From Bacillus thermotolerans (GTDB taxonomy: Bacteria > Bacillota > Bacilli > Bacillales > Domibacillaceae), in the NCBI RefSeq assembly GCF_000812025.2, contig NZ_JWJE02000009.1, positions 46,376 to 110,375 of the forward strand: 64,000 bases of DNA. The letters are read 5' to 3'. The notes beneath the pieces were generated by a model that worked only from the letters and a program-made list of their open reading frames with translations, made no database searches and had not been told where the DNA came from. Each line of letters begins with the position of its first letter. Positions within the stretch are counted from its first letter, which is position 1. The position numbers and the translations under genes are program-made. Below are positions 36,793 through 46,140 of this stretch, piece after piece.

Positions 36793-37420
36793 AAAAGTGG
36801 AAAGTAAGAGGCCACAATCAAAGTTTGCCGAAGTGGTAGAGGAAATCCGCGATATTATTATTGAAGATCATCTTCTTCCTGGTGACAAACTTCCATCTGA
36901 ACGCGAGCTGTCTGAGCGGCTCGCAGCCTCTCGCTCTTCTATTCGAGAAGCCTTGCGAGCTTTAGAGCTGCTTGGATTAATTGAAACGAAGCGCGGAGAA
37001 GGTACATTTCTTCGTGACTTCAGTAATCATCAGCTCATCCATTTAGTAGGCGCATTTATTTTGCAGCAAGATCAAACAAAGCGGGATGTGCAGCATACGA
37101 AGCATATCGTTGAAATGGGCTGTTTATCAACCGCTATGGTACAACCAAACTTAGAGGAGCGTTTAGAAGAGCTTGAGGCTGAAATAAGAAAAGAACATTT
37201 CACCGAACGCGACTTCTTTGGTTTTTTCATGGATGTGAGCGGCAATCAGCTGCTTAAGAAGATCTGGCTTATTGTGTCTAGCTATGCAGATGCCGTTCAA
37301 GAGGAAGATAGACTAGTATATAACAAAGGAGCATTTCTCCGTCTTATTGACGCGGTAAGGACAAAGGATGTGACCAACGTCTTTGAAGCTTACGGTCAGC
37401 TTTCCGTGGAGGAATCCTGA
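36785..37420 (+). CDS. FadR/GntR-family transcriptional regulator
   Basis: About 211 residues; the start is uncertain (GTG 36785 overlaps the ytsJ stop; TTG 36776 and GTG 36797 are alternatives, none with a good SD). N-terminal winged helix (~15-80) has the FadR signature LLPGDKLPSERELSERLAASRSSIREALRALELLGLIETKRGEGTFL. The C-terminal part is helical and FCD-like (~85-210) but lacks the histidines that hold metal in typical FCD domains (ERDFFGFFMD and LIDAVRTKDV where D-x-x-F-H and E-H-x-x-I-x-x-A-I are usual). Position between ytsJ and accDA suggests control of carbon flow into malonyl-CoA; likely binds the GGTCAGACC palindromes. Confidence 0.88.
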   Translation: MSKKVESKRPQSKFAEVVEEIRDIIIEDHLLPGDKLPSERELSERLAASRSSIREALRALELLGLIETKRGEGTFLRDFSNHQLIHLVGAFILQQDQTKRDVQHTKHIVEMGCLSTAMVQPNLEERLEELEAEIRKEHFTERDFFGFFMDVSGNQLLKKIWLIVSSYADAVQEEDRLVYNKGAFLRLIDAVRTKDVTNVFEAYGQLSVEES

Positions 37421-37528
37421 AGATGTACAAGCGTCTTTCCATAGAGCAGCTATGCTGTTTTCTGCTGTCCATCTCATAAAAGAAAAGATACTAATCGGGT
37501 GAAGCTTTTTATAGGGAGAGGATGCAAG

Positions 37529-38404
37529 TTGATCAGAGACTTATTTAATAAACAAAAGCCAAAGAAGAAAAAATATGTAACCATTCCAACTGAAGCCAGC
37601 AAACAAGATGTTCCACAGGGCATTATGCAGAAATGCCCTAAGTGCAAGAAGATCAGCTATGCAAAAGAGCTGAAAAAAAACTTGTCTGTATGCTTAGGGT
37701 GCGGGCATCACTTTGGAATGACGGCATTTGAGCGCAGGGATTCCTTCATTGACGAAGGTACATTCCAAGAGCTTGATGCAGAGATGACTTCAGCTAACCC
37801 TTTGGAATTTCCGGATTATGAAGAGAAGCTGGAGGCAGATCGAAAGAAGACAGAAATGAACGAAGCTGTATTAACAGGGACAGGCCGTGTAAACGGCTTG
37901 GAGGTAGTCGTTGCTATTATGGATGCTAACTTCCGCATGGGAAGCATGGGGTCTGTTGTAGGTGAGAAGATCACAAGAGCGATTGAAGAAGCGGATAAGC
38001 GCAAAGTTCCTTTTGTGATTTTCACAGCGTCCGGTGGAGCTCGCATGCAGGAAGGCGTGCTGTCCTTAATGCAAATGACGAAAACAAGTGTAGCCTTGAA
38101 GCGTTTTAGTGAAAATGGCGGCTTAATTATCTCCATTATGACGCATCCGACGACAGGTGGTGTATCTGCAAGCTTTGCTTCTCTTGGTGACTATAACTTT
38201 GCAGAACCGGGGGCCCTGATTGGCTTTGCCGGCAGACGGATTATTGAACAGACAATCCATGAAAAGCTGCCCGAAGATTTTCAGACAGCTGAATTTCTGC
38301 TGAAGCATGGTCAGCTGGATGAAGTGATTCACCGCCATGACTTGAAGGAGAAGATTGCCTTTTTATTAGACATACATCAACCGGGTGGTGAACTCGCATG
38401 GTAG
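37529..38404 (+). CDS. accD: Acetyl-CoA carboxylase, carboxyltransferase beta subunit
   Basis: 291 residues from TTG 37529, behind GGGAGAGGATG; an in-frame GTG at 37499 is unlikely because AccD proteins start with a basic M-[IL]-[RK]-D-[LI]-F-type sequence as here. The Cys4 zinc ribbon [10 protein letters not shown]9-CLGCGHHF lies at ~35-60, then the crotonase-fold core with [18 protein letters not shown] (~160) and [16 protein letters not shown] (~200). With AccA it transfers CO2 from biotin to acetyl-CoA. Stop overlaps the accA start by seven bases. Confidence 0.97.
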   Translation: MIRDLFNKQKPKKKKYVTIPTEASKQDVPQGIMQKCPKCKKISYAKELKKNLSVCLGCGHHFGMTAFERRDSFIDEGTFQELDAEMTSANPLEFPDYEEKLEADRKKTEMNEAVLTGTGRVNGLEVVVAIMDANFRMGSMGSVVGEKITRAIEEADKRKVPFVIFTASGGARMQEGVLSLMQMTKTSVALKRFSENGGLIISIMTHPTTGGVSASFASLGDYNFAEPGALIGFAGRRIIEQTIHEKLPEDFQTAEFLLKHGQLDEVIHRHDLKEKIAFLLDIHQPGGELAW

Positions 38405-39351
38405 TAGGATTAGAATTCGAAAAGCCGGTAACGGAGTTAAAAGGGAAGATTGCTGAACTGAAGCACTTTACGTCAACATCTGACGTGGATTTAACAGAAG
38501 AGATTGAAAAGCTCGAACAGCGGCTGAAAAAACTCGAAAAGGACATTTATGAAAGCATGACGCCATGGGACCGTGTGCAAATGGCCCGGCACCCAGAGCG
38601 TCCGACAACTCTTGATTATATTACGTATTTATTCCCTGATTTTATGGAGCTGCATGGGGACCGTCTGTTTGGTGATGATGAAGCCATCGTAGGCGGAGTG
38701 GCTAAGTACAAAGGGCTGCCTGTCACGGTCATTGGCCACCAGCGTGGCCGCGACACGAAAGAGAACATACGTCGTACGTTTGGTATGCCTCATCCAGAGG
38801 GCTATCGAAAAGCACTTCGTCTAATGAAACAAGCGGAGAAGTTCCATCGTCCTATCATTTGTTTAATTGATACAAAAGGCGCATATCCCGGAAAAGCGGC
38901 AGAAGAGCGGGGCCAAAGTGAGGCAATTGCCAGAAATTTATTTGAGATGGCTGGTCTAACAGTTCCTGTGATTTGTATCGTTATTGGTGAAGGCGGTAGT
39001 GGAGGAGCACTTGCCCTTGGTGTAGGGAACAAGCTGTTTATGCTGGAAAACTCGACATATTCAGTGATTTCGCCAGAAGGAGCAGCCGCTTTATTATGGA
39101 AGGATGCTTCTCAAGCCAAGCGTGCAGCAGAAACAATGAAAATTACTGCTCATGACCTAAAAGAGCTTGGCATTATTGATGCAGTAATTCCTGAAGTAAG
39201 AGGGGGCGCTCACCGGGATGCCAAGAAGCAGGCAGAGTTGATTGATGCGGTGCTTGCACCGGCTCTGAAGGAATTGCTGAAGCTATCAACTTCCGAATTG
39301 GTGGATCAGCGCTATGACAAGTATAAAGCAATCGGAGAGTACACTCTTTAA
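38398..39351 (+). CDS. accA: Acetyl-CoA carboxylase, carboxyltransferase alpha subunit
   Basis: 317 residues. N-terminal helical segment typical of AccA ([18 protein letters not shown]), then the carboxyltransferase fold with [12 protein letters not shown] (~66), [12 protein letters not shown] (~113), [18 protein letters not shown] (~162) and [15 protein letters not shown] (~198). Forms an alpha2beta2 enzyme with AccD that makes malonyl-CoA, the committed step of fatty-acid synthesis. Last gene of ytsJ-gntR-accD-accA. Confidence 0.97.
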   Translation: MVVGLEFEKPVTELKGKIAELKHFTSTSDVDLTEEIEKLEQRLKKLEKDIYESMTPWDRVQMARHPERPTTLDYITYLFPDFMELHGDRLFGDDEAIVGGVAKYKGLPVTVIGHQRGRDTKENIRRTFGMPHPEGYRKALRLMKQAEKFHRPIICLIDTKGAYPGKAAEERGQSEAIARNLFEMAGLTVPVICIVIGEGGSGGALALGVGNKLFMLENSTYSVISPEGAAALLWKDASQAKRAAETMKITAHDLKELGIIDAVIPEVRGGAHRDAKKQAELIDAVLAPALKELLKLSTSELVDQRYDKYKAIGEYTL

Positions 39352-39369
39352 TCAATAGAGTAAAAGAAG

Positions 39370-39410
39370 AAAGAACGTGCATCGTATGAACGAAGGCACG
39401 TTCTTTTTTC
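39370..39410 (+). terminator. Terminator of the ytsJ-accA cluster
   Basis: Arms AAAGAACGTGC / GCACGTTCTTT separated by 15 bases, then TTTTTTC. It separates accA from pfkA. Confidence 0.85.
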
Positions 39411-39467
39411 TTGAGTATGGAAGCAGCCGTGTTTTTCATTTTCCGGATGGCTCAAAAGCTCTAAAAA

Positions 39468-39496
39468 TTGTAAAGGTCAGACCTTTTTGCTATGTT
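39468..39496 (+). promoter_or_regulatory. Promoter of pfkA-pyk
   Basis: TTGTAA (39468-39473), 17-bp spacer, TATGTT (39491-39496). The spacer is occupied by a perfect palindrome (separate entry). Confidence 0.6.
39472..39486. promoter_or_regulatory. FadR/GntR-type operator inside the pfkA promoter
   Basis: Perfect 15-bp palindrome AAAGGTCAGACCTTT centred on 39479, lying between the -35 and -10. It shares GGTCAGACC with the ytsJ operator. A protein bound here should occlude RNA polymerase. Confidence 0.7.
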
Positions 39497-39550
39497 AAAA
39501 ACAGATGATTAGAGAAAAGACTAACCATCGGAAAGTGTTTTCTTTTCTTT

Positions 39551-39590
39551 GTTAACAGGTACATAATAATGTTAGCAGGTACATATTAAG
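39551..39590 (+). repeat. Tandem 20-bp duplication in the pfkA leader
   Basis: Two adjacent 20-base units (39551-39570 and 39571-39590) share 17 of 20 bases, each containing GTTA-x-CAGGTACATA. They end 14 bases before the pfkA start codon, so lie in the 5' UTR. Confidence 0.75.
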
Positions 39591-39601
39591 TGAGGTGGTA
39601 A

Positions 39602-40564
<963 letters not shown>

Positions 40565-40591
40565 TTTATCTCTCTAGGAGGCGGTCAAAGA

Positions 40592-42352
40592 ATGAGAAAA
40601 ACAAAGATTGTATGTACGATTGGTCCGGCAAGTGAAAGTCCAGAAATGCTGGAAAAGCTCATAGAAGCAGGAATGAATGTAGCACGTTTGAACTTCTCTC
40701 ATGGGAATCATGAGGAACATGCACAGCGAATTAAACATATCCGTCAGGCGGCTGAGAAGTTAGGACGCACGATCGGGATTCTATTAGATACGAAGGGGCC
40801 TGAAATTCGTACGCACGAGATGGAAAATGGTTTTATCGAGCTATCGGCTGGAAATCAAGTGACCGTTTCTATGAAAGAAGTCCTTGGTACGCCGGAGCGG
40901 TTTTCTATTTCCTACTCGGGGCTGATTGATGACATTCAGGTTGGAGGAAAGATTCTCCTTGATGACGGATTAATTGCTTTGGAAGTAACAGGAATAGATA
41001 AAGACCGGGGAGAAATTCATACAAAAGTGTTAAACAGCGGCACGTTGAAAAACAAAAAAGGGGTGAACGTGCCTGGAGTATCCATTAACCTTCCAGGTAT
41101 CACTTCTAAAGATGCAGAAGACATTAAGTTTGGTATTGAGCAGGACATTGACTTTATCGCTGCTTCTTTTGTGAGAAGAGCATCAGATGTTCTTGAAATT
41201 CGCGAACTTCTGGAAAACTACGGAGCAGATAGCATAAAGATTATCCCCAAGATTGAGAATCAAGAAGGCGTTGACAATATCGACAGCATTCTTGAAGTAT
41301 CTGATGGTTTAATGGTTGCCCGTGGTGATCTTGGCGTAGAAGTTCCAGCAGAAGAAGTGCCGCTTGTACAGAAGCAATTAATCAGAAAGTGTAATTCGCT
41401 CGGCAAGCCAGTCATTACAGCTACTCAAATGCTCGACTCTATGCAAAGAAATCCACGACCGACACGGGCTGAAGCAAGCGATGTAGCTAATGCGATTTTT
41501 GATGGAACAGATGCGATCATGCTTTCCGGCGAAACCGCAGCAGGCATGTATCCGGTAGAGGCTGTACAAACGATGCATAACATCGCCAAACGTACAGAAA
41601 AAGCGCTAAATTACTCAGAGCTTCTTTCCGCTAGAAGCAAAGTGAAGGATCAATCCATGACCGATGCGATTGGCCGGTCGGTTGCGCACACAGCGAATGA
41701 TCTGGATGTCAAAGCGATTATCACACCGACGGAGAGTGGTCACACAGCCAGAATGATTTCCCGTTACCGTGCCAAAGCACCAATCGTCGCTGTCACATCA
41801 AATGAACGAGTGTCGCGAAGCTTAGCGCTTGTGTGGGGAGTCTATCCATATATTGGTCCGAAGGTAAAGACCACGGATGAAATGCTGGATTTAGCAGTAG
41901 AACGCAGCCTGCAGTCAGATCTTGTCAAGCATGGCGATTTAGTCGTTATTACGGCTGGTGTACCAGTTGGTGAATCAGGTACGACTAATCTGATGAAGAT
42001 CCATGTAGTTGGAGATGTGCTGATGAAAGGTCAGGGAATTGGTCGTAAATCAGCTTACGGGAGAGTCGTGGTGGCTAAAGATGCTAAGGAAGCTCTTGCA
42101 AAGGTGGAAGAGGGATCTATTCTCGTAACGGTTGGCAGTGACAGAGACATGGTAGCTGCCATTGAGAAATGTGCCGCTCTTATCACAGAAGAAGGCGGTT
42201 TAACAAGCCATGCGGCCGTTGTTGGCATTAACTTGGGACTGCCAGTGATTGTAGGAGTAGAGGATGCCGTTTCTAAATTAACAGATGGTCAGGAGATCAC
42301 AGTGGATGCATCACGAGGAATTATTTATAATGGCCACGCTAATGTCTTATAG
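40592..42352 (+). CDS. pyk: Pyruvate kinase with C-terminal PEP-utiliser domain
   Basis: 586 residues, ATG behind TAGGAGGCGG. Converts PEP and ADP to pyruvate and ATP. Seen: [10 protein letters not shown] (~34), DTKGPEIRT (~67), the active-site [17 protein letters not shown] (~217), and [10 protein letters not shown] and TATQMLDSM (~244-285). Residues ~475-586 form the extra domain of Bacillus pyruvate kinases, with [21 protein letters not shown] resembling the phospho-His loop of PEP synthase (T-S-H here). Second gene after pfkA. Confidence 0.98.
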   Translation: MRKTKIVCTIGPASESPEMLEKLIEAGMNVARLNFSHGNHEEHAQRIKHIRQAAEKLGRTIGILLDTKGPEIRTHEMENGFIELSAGNQVTVSMKEVLGTPERFSISYSGLIDDIQVGGKILLDDGLIALEVTGIDKDRGEIHTKVLNSGTLKNKKGVNVPGVSINLPGITSKDAEDIKFGIEQDIDFIAASFVRRASDVLEIRELLENYGADSIKIIPKIENQEGVDNIDSILEVSDGLMVARGDLGVEVPAEEVPLVQKQLIRKCNSLGKPVITATQMLDSMQRNPRPTRAEASDVANAIFDGTDAIMLSGETAAGMYPVEAVQTMHNIAKRTEKALNYSELLSARSKVKDQSMTDAIGRSVAHTANDLDVKAIITPTESGHTARMISRYRAKAPIVAVTSNERVSRSLALVWGVYPYIGPKVKTTDEMLDLAVERSLQSDLVKHGDLVVITAGVPVGESGTTNLMKIHVVGDVLMKGQGIGRKSAYGRVVVAKDAKEALAKVEEGSILVTVGSDRDMVAAIEKCAALITEEGGLTSHAAVVGINLGLPVIVGVEDAVSKLTDGQEITVDASRGIIYNGHANVL

Positions 42353-42360
42353 GAAAAGAA

Positions 42361-42403
42361 CAGCCGCTGAGGAGCCTGCAAGGGTTTCTTAAGCGGCTTT
42401 TTC
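42361..42403 (+). terminator. Terminator of pfkA-pyk
   Basis: AGCCGCTgAgGA... / ...TCTTAAGCGGCT hairpin then TTTTTC, nine bases after the pyk stop. Confidence 0.8.
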
Positions 42404-42431
42404 TATGCTTAAGAAAAGAAACTCGGCTCTT

Positions 42432-42461
42432 TTGCGAAGAAGGGTCCTGGAATGATATAAT
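42432..42461 (+). promoter_or_regulatory. Sigma-A promoter of fxsA
   Basis: TTGCGA (42432-42437), 18-bp spacer, TATAAT (42456-42461). Confidence 0.6.
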
Positions 42462-42502
42462 GTGTATGTGCATAGATTGAAAGATAAAAAGGGGATACGC
42501 TG

Positions 42503-42889
42503 TTGAAATATTTACTTTTCACCTTTGTTATTGTACCGGCGCTGGAAATAGCTTTGCTATTGCTGTCAGGAAAGACGATTGGCATTCTTCCGACGGTGCT
42601 GCTTATTTTGTTAACAGGCTTTGTTGGCGCGTACTTAGCGAAACGTCAAGGAATGCATACGTTTATCCGGTTACGTCAGGATATAGAGAGCGGGCGGTTC
42701 ATTGGCGATACGGCGTTCGATGGTGTATGTGTGTTATTCGGCGGACTGCTGCTGTTGACACCTGGCTTTGTAACGGATGCGATTGGCTTTGTACTTTTAA
42801 TTCCCTACACAAGAACTATACTGAAGCCTCTGCTTATTAAGGTGTTAAAGAATTCTTTCCAAAACCCGAATATTATCATAATGAAATAA
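42503..42889 (+). CDS. fxsA: FxsA-family membrane protein
   Basis: 128 residues, TTG start behind AAAAGGGGATACG. Four hydrophobic segments, with FxsA signatures FVIVPALEIALLL (~8), GFVGAYLAKRQG (~40) and LLLLTPGFVTDAIGFVLLIPYTR (~78-100). E. coli FxsA alters phage T7 exclusion by F; in Bacillus the role is unknown. A two-way terminator separates it from ytvI. Confidence 0.9.
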   Translation: MKYLLFTFVIVPALEIALLLLSGKTIGILPTVLLILLTGFVGAYLAKRQGMHTFIRLRQDIESGRFIGDTAFDGVCVLFGGLLLLTPGFVTDAIGFVLLIPYTRTILKPLLIKVLKNSFQNPNIIIMK

Positions 42890-42916
42890 CAAGCCGGCAT
42901 TAGCCGGCTTGTTTTG
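42889..42916. terminator. Bidirectional terminator of fxsA and ytvI
   Basis: AACAAGCCGGC / GCCGGCTTGTT with loop ATTA, A/T-rich on both sides, between convergent genes. Confidence 0.88.
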
Positions 42917-42943
42917 TGTTGGTCAAGGATACGGTTCATCAGC

Positions 42944-44074
42944 TTATTTGCTTGGCGGACTGCCGCTTTTACCGGTGATGTAAGTCCAAAGGTCTGTAAA
43001 TACGCCTGCCTGCTGCAATGCGTTGAGTACAACAAGAACGGCCGGACCGAGAAGCAAACCGAAAAATCCTGCGAGCTGAAAGCCGATGAATAAAGAAAGA
43101 AGAGTGGCTAATGGATCCAGCCCGATGCTTGAAGAAAGGATCTTTGGTTCCATAATCTGTCGTTGAGCGATAACTATGACATATAAAACAATCAGTCCTA
43201 TAGCAAGGCGTGAGTCACCGGCAATAAACTCATATATGATCCACGGAATAAACAGCGTGCCGGTTCCAAGGTAAGGAAGCAAGTCCACAAGACCTGCTAC
43301 AAGGGCTAGTGTGATGGCATAATTCACGCGAAGAACCAGCAAGCCTGCCAGCACGATTAATGTAGTGATGGAAACGAGCGTGAATTGAGCGCGGAAAAAT
43401 CCAAACATTGCTTTCTTCAGTGCATTAAATACTTTGCGCACACTCATTTCTATTTTCTTTGGCAGGTAATTTAATGAGTGCCTTTGCAGCTTTTCCCAAT
43501 CTTTTATAATGAAAAAGGCAGCCAGGAATGAGAAGATAAATGAGGTGGCAAAGTCAGGAATCCAGGAAATGAGCAAAGGGAGCTTAAGAAAGAAGCTTTG
43601 AATAAACTGGCCGGCTGCTGCGGCAAACTGTTCGCTCGTTTCCTGAATATTAGTCAGTACAGCGTTCTGCTGGCTTCCGTCAAGTGATTGAAAGAGACCC
43701 GTTAATCGCTCATAAGCTGGTATAACTTGAGAGGTGAATAGCGCTTGAAATTGCTGGGTCACTATATCGATATGACGTGGAATGATGGAGGCGAAATAAT
43801 TAGCTCCAGAAGCAGTTTCCGCAATAAGCAGAGTGATTCCGCCTGCAAAGAGTAAAATGAGGAACAAAAGAGCGGCAGCCGCTGCCAGTGTTCGAGGCAG
43901 TTTTATTTTCGTTTCCAGCATCCGAATAAAAGGCTGCATAAGGAAAGCAACAGCAAATCCAATGATAAACGGGTAAGTTAGTTTTGCGATATAGTAAAAG
44001 CAATAGAGCAGCAAAACTGTAGATAGAACGACAACGGTCAAGCGGATTAGCTTGTCCCTTATGGAAGTACTCAA
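42944..44074 (-). CDS. ytvI: YtvI, AI-2E-family integral membrane protein (sporulation)
   Basis: 376 residues, TTG start at 44074 behind CGGGGGTGAACAC. Eight predicted membrane helices of the AI-2E transporter/UPF0118 fold, with the late VDLLPYLGTGTLFIPW (~265) and PKILSSSIGLDPLATLLSLFIGFQLAGFFGLLLGPAVLVVL (~310-350) motifs. B. subtilis YtvI is a mother-cell (SigE) sporulation membrane protein; the transport substrate is unknown. Divergent from ytwI. Confidence 0.9.
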   Translation of the reverse strand: MSTSIRDKLIRLTVVVLSTVLLLYCFYYIAKLTYPFIIGFAVAFLMQPFIRMLETKIKLPRTLAAAAALLFLILLFAGGITLLIAETASGANYFASIIPRHIDIVTQQFQALFTSQVIPAYERLTGLFQSLDGSQQNAVLTNIQETSEQFAAAAGQFIQSFFLKLPLLISWIPDFATSFIFSFLAAFFIIKDWEKLQRHSLNYLPKKIEMSVRKVFNALKKAMFGFFRAQFTLVSITTLIVLAGLLVLRVNYAITLALVAGLVDLLPYLGTGTLFIPWIIYEFIAGDSRLAIGLIVLYVIVIAQRQIMEPKILSSSIGLDPLATLLSLFIGFQLAGFFGLLLGPAVLVVLNALQQAGVFTDLWTYITGKSGSPPSK

Positions 44075-44160
44075 GTGTTCACCCCCGTGAAAGTAAGTGG
44101 ATAGAGCTTAATGTGATGTTAATGACCCTGCTTAAAAACATATGAAGGAGGCAACGAGAC

Positions 44161-44616
44161 ATGCAGGCCTACATATTTTTAATCGTTTTGCTTGCGGTCG
44201 GCTTTATAGCAAAAAACCAATCGCTGCTAATCGCCGTATCTGTATTATTAGTAATGAAAGTCATCGGTGTAGATGATAAAATTTTCTCTGTTGTTCAAGC
44301 TAAGGGAGTGAACTGGGGAGTTACGGTTCTAACGATCGCTGTACTCACCCCTATTGCTACTGGGGACATCGGCATGAAAGACCTGACGGCCGCTTTAAGA
44401 TCGCCTTTAGCATGGGTAGCCCTTGCTTCTGGAATATTAGTTGCCATTCTCGGAAAGGGAGGAGTCTCGCTGCTCGCTGAAGAACCTCATTTAACCACCG
44501 CCCTTGTAGTAGGTACAGTTGTTGCTATTGCCCTGTTTGATGGGGTTGCAGTTGGACCGATTGTCGCAGCAGGTATTGCATACGCTGTAATGAAATTAAT
44601 TGAGTGGTTTCATTAG
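44161..44616 (+). CDS. ytwI: YtwI, DUF441 membrane protein
   Basis: 151 residues, ATG behind GAAGGAGGCAACG. Four or five hydrophobic helices covering nearly the whole protein; GVNWGVTVLTIAVLTPIATGDIG (~48-70) and the C-terminal DGVAVGPIVAAGIAY (~128-142) match DUF441. Function unknown. Precedes citZ as in B. subtilis. Confidence 0.9.
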   Translation: MQAYIFLIVLLAVGFIAKNQSLLIAVSVLLVMKVIGVDDKIFSVVQAKGVNWGVTVLTIAVLTPIATGDIGMKDLTAALRSPLAWVALASGILVAILGKGGVSLLAEEPHLTTALVVGTVVAIALFDGVAVGPIVAAGIAYAVMKLIEWFH

Positions 44617-44740
44617 AAATAATATGTGGAAAGGTGTATAATAATGATCGTAAAAGAAGTTTTTTAATATAGTAAATATTTCCCTCATACTTTAAATGAT
44701 TCAGTAGATAATAATTTTGTAAAGATTTAGACATATCTCA

Positions 44741-44769
44741 TTCACAAATTCGGAATTATTGTTTATAAT
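44741..44769 (+). promoter_or_regulatory. Sigma-A promoter of citZ-icd-mdh
   Basis: TTCACA (44741-44746), 17-bp spacer, perfect TATAAT (44764-44769). Leaves a 5' UTR of about 135 bases. The stretch 44617-44740 is AT-rich and shows nothing else definite. Confidence 0.7.
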
Positions 44770-44774
44770 GATGA

Positions 44775-44788
44775 TGAAAGCGCAATCT
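44775..44788 (+). promoter_or_regulatory. Candidate cre (CcpA) site at the citZ start site
   Basis: TGAAAGCGCAATCT matches TGWAANCGNTNWCA at 12 of 14 positions and sits at the expected transcription start. B. subtilis citZ is under CcpA and CcpC. I found no clear CcpC dyad (ATAA-N7-TTAT). Confidence 0.45.
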
Positions 44789-44864
44789 TTGTAAGTTCAT
44801 CCATTTGTCTGGGTGCATGACAGCAGAACAAGCATGTATTCAGTAAAGGAGGACAAAAATCAAG

Positions 44865-44978
44865 ATGATTCAAGCAGGTATGGGGAATTTATCAAACAAA
44901 GGAGAGAATGATTATGACAACTGCCCGTGGACTCGAAGGAGTAGTCGCGACAACATCTTCAGTAAGCTCAATTATTGA
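44865..44978 (+). CDS. Possible upstream ORF overlapping citZ
   Basis: A 37-codon frame starts at ATG 44865, 12 bases after AAAGGAGG (44845-44852), contains the citZ ribosome site, and runs out of frame across the citZ start to a TGA at 44976-44978. The peptide begins MIQAGMGNLSNKGEND. Spacing to the SD is long. It may be a regulatory leader ORF or chance; no protein family recognised. Confidence 0.3.
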   Translation: MIQAGMGNLSNKGENDYDNCPWTRRSSRDNIFSKLNY

Positions 44979-46032
44979 TGATACTCTTACATATGCCGGC
45001 TATAATATTGATGATTTAGCCGAAAACGCAAGTTTTGAAGAGGTAGTTTACCTGCTTTGGCACGGAAAGCTTCCAAATCAAGCAGAGCTTGATGAATTAA
45101 AGCAGCAGCTAGCAGATAACTACGATCTTCCCCAAGAAGTACTTAACCACTTTAAACAATATCCTATTGATAAAGTGCATCCAATGGCAGCCCTTCGCAC
45201 AGCTGTTTCGTTAATTGGTTTATATGACGAAGAAGCAGACGATATGTCTGAAGAAGCCAACTACAGAAAGGCTGTACGCCTTCAAGCAAAACTTCCGGCT
45301 CTTGTTACAGCTTTTGCTCGTGTTCGCAAAGGAGAAGAACCGGTTGCTCCTCGCAAAGACCTTAGCCTAGCAGCAAACTTCTTGTACATGCTTTCTGGCA
45401 AAGAACCAGAAGATATTGCAGTGGAAGCATTCAATAAAGCCCTTGTACTGCATGCAGACCACGAATTGAACGCTTCTACATTTACAGCGCGCGTTTGTGT
45501 TGCTACGCTATCTGATGTTTATTCAGGTGTTACAGCTGCCATCGGAGCATTGAAAGGCCCTCTTCATGGTGGAGCGAACGAACAAGTAATGAAGATGCTA
45601 ACAGAGATTGGTTCTGTAGATAATGTAGAACCTTATATCTTAAACAAATTAAATAATAAAGAGAAGATTATGGGATTCGGACACCGCGTATACCGTGAGG
45701 GTGATCCGCGTGCTAAGCACTTAAGAGAAATGTCTAAAAAGCTTACTGAGCTGACTGGTTCTTCCGAACTGTATGAAATGTCCGTTCAAATCGAGGAGCT
45801 TGTGACATCACAGAAGAAGCTTCCTCCAAACGTAGACTTTTATTCTGCTTCTGTATACCACAGCTTGGGTATTGAACATGACCTGTTCACACCAATCTTT
45901 GCGGTAAGCCGTGTGTCTGGATGGCTTGCTCATATCCTGGAGCAATATGCAAACAACCGACTGATTCGCCCGCGTGCTGAGTATACAGGACCTGGCATGC
46001 AGAAGTTCGTACCAATCAGCGAACGTGCCTAA
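44914..46032 (+). CDS. citZ: Citrate synthase
   Basis: 372 residues from ATG 44914 (AAAGGAGA eight bases upstream; ATG 44908 lies only two bases from that site). Condenses acetyl-CoA and oxaloacetate. Begins TTARGLEGVVATTSSVSSIID like B. subtilis CitZ. Catalytic motifs: LHADHELNASTFTARV (~185), GPLHGGANEQVM with the active His (~222), MGFGHRVYREGDPRA (~255) and NVDFYSASVYHSLGI with the active Asp (~308). First of citZ-icd-mdh. Confidence 0.97.
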   Translation: MTTARGLEGVVATTSSVSSIIDDTLTYAGYNIDDLAENASFEEVVYLLWHGKLPNQAELDELKQQLADNYDLPQEVLNHFKQYPIDKVHPMAALRTAVSLIGLYDEEADDMSEEANYRKAVRLQAKLPALVTAFARVRKGEEPVAPRKDLSLAANFLYMLSGKEPEDIAVEAFNKALVLHADHELNASTFTARVCVATLSDVYSGVTAAIGALKGPLHGGANEQVMKMLTEIGSVDNVEPYILNKLNNKEKIMGFGHRVYREGDPRAKHLREMSKKLTELTGSSELYEMSVQIEELVTSQKKLPPNVDFYSASVYHSLGIEHDLFTPIFAVSRVSGWLAHILEQYANNRLIRPRAEYTGPGMQKFVPISERA

Positions 46033-46084
46033 GTTCAGATATTTACAAATCACTAAAAAACTGATGTAATATGTAAGAGAGTAG

Positions 46085-46114
46085 AAAGGTTAGATGGCCT
46101 CGCCTCTAACCTTT
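46085..46114 (+). other. Intercistronic hairpin between citZ and icd
   Basis: AAAGGTTAGA / TCTAACCTTT 10-bp stem with a GG...CC pair in the loop. It is followed by GATTATGG rather than a T run, so it is more likely an mRNA processing/stability element than a full terminator. Confidence 0.6.
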
Positions 46115-46140
46115 GATTATGGAATTGGAGGTATTTTTTA

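Noticed and set aside
39511..39550. Possible cre in the pfkA leader (GGAAAGTGTTTTC)
   Set aside because: Central CG of the cre consensus is missing; too many mismatches.
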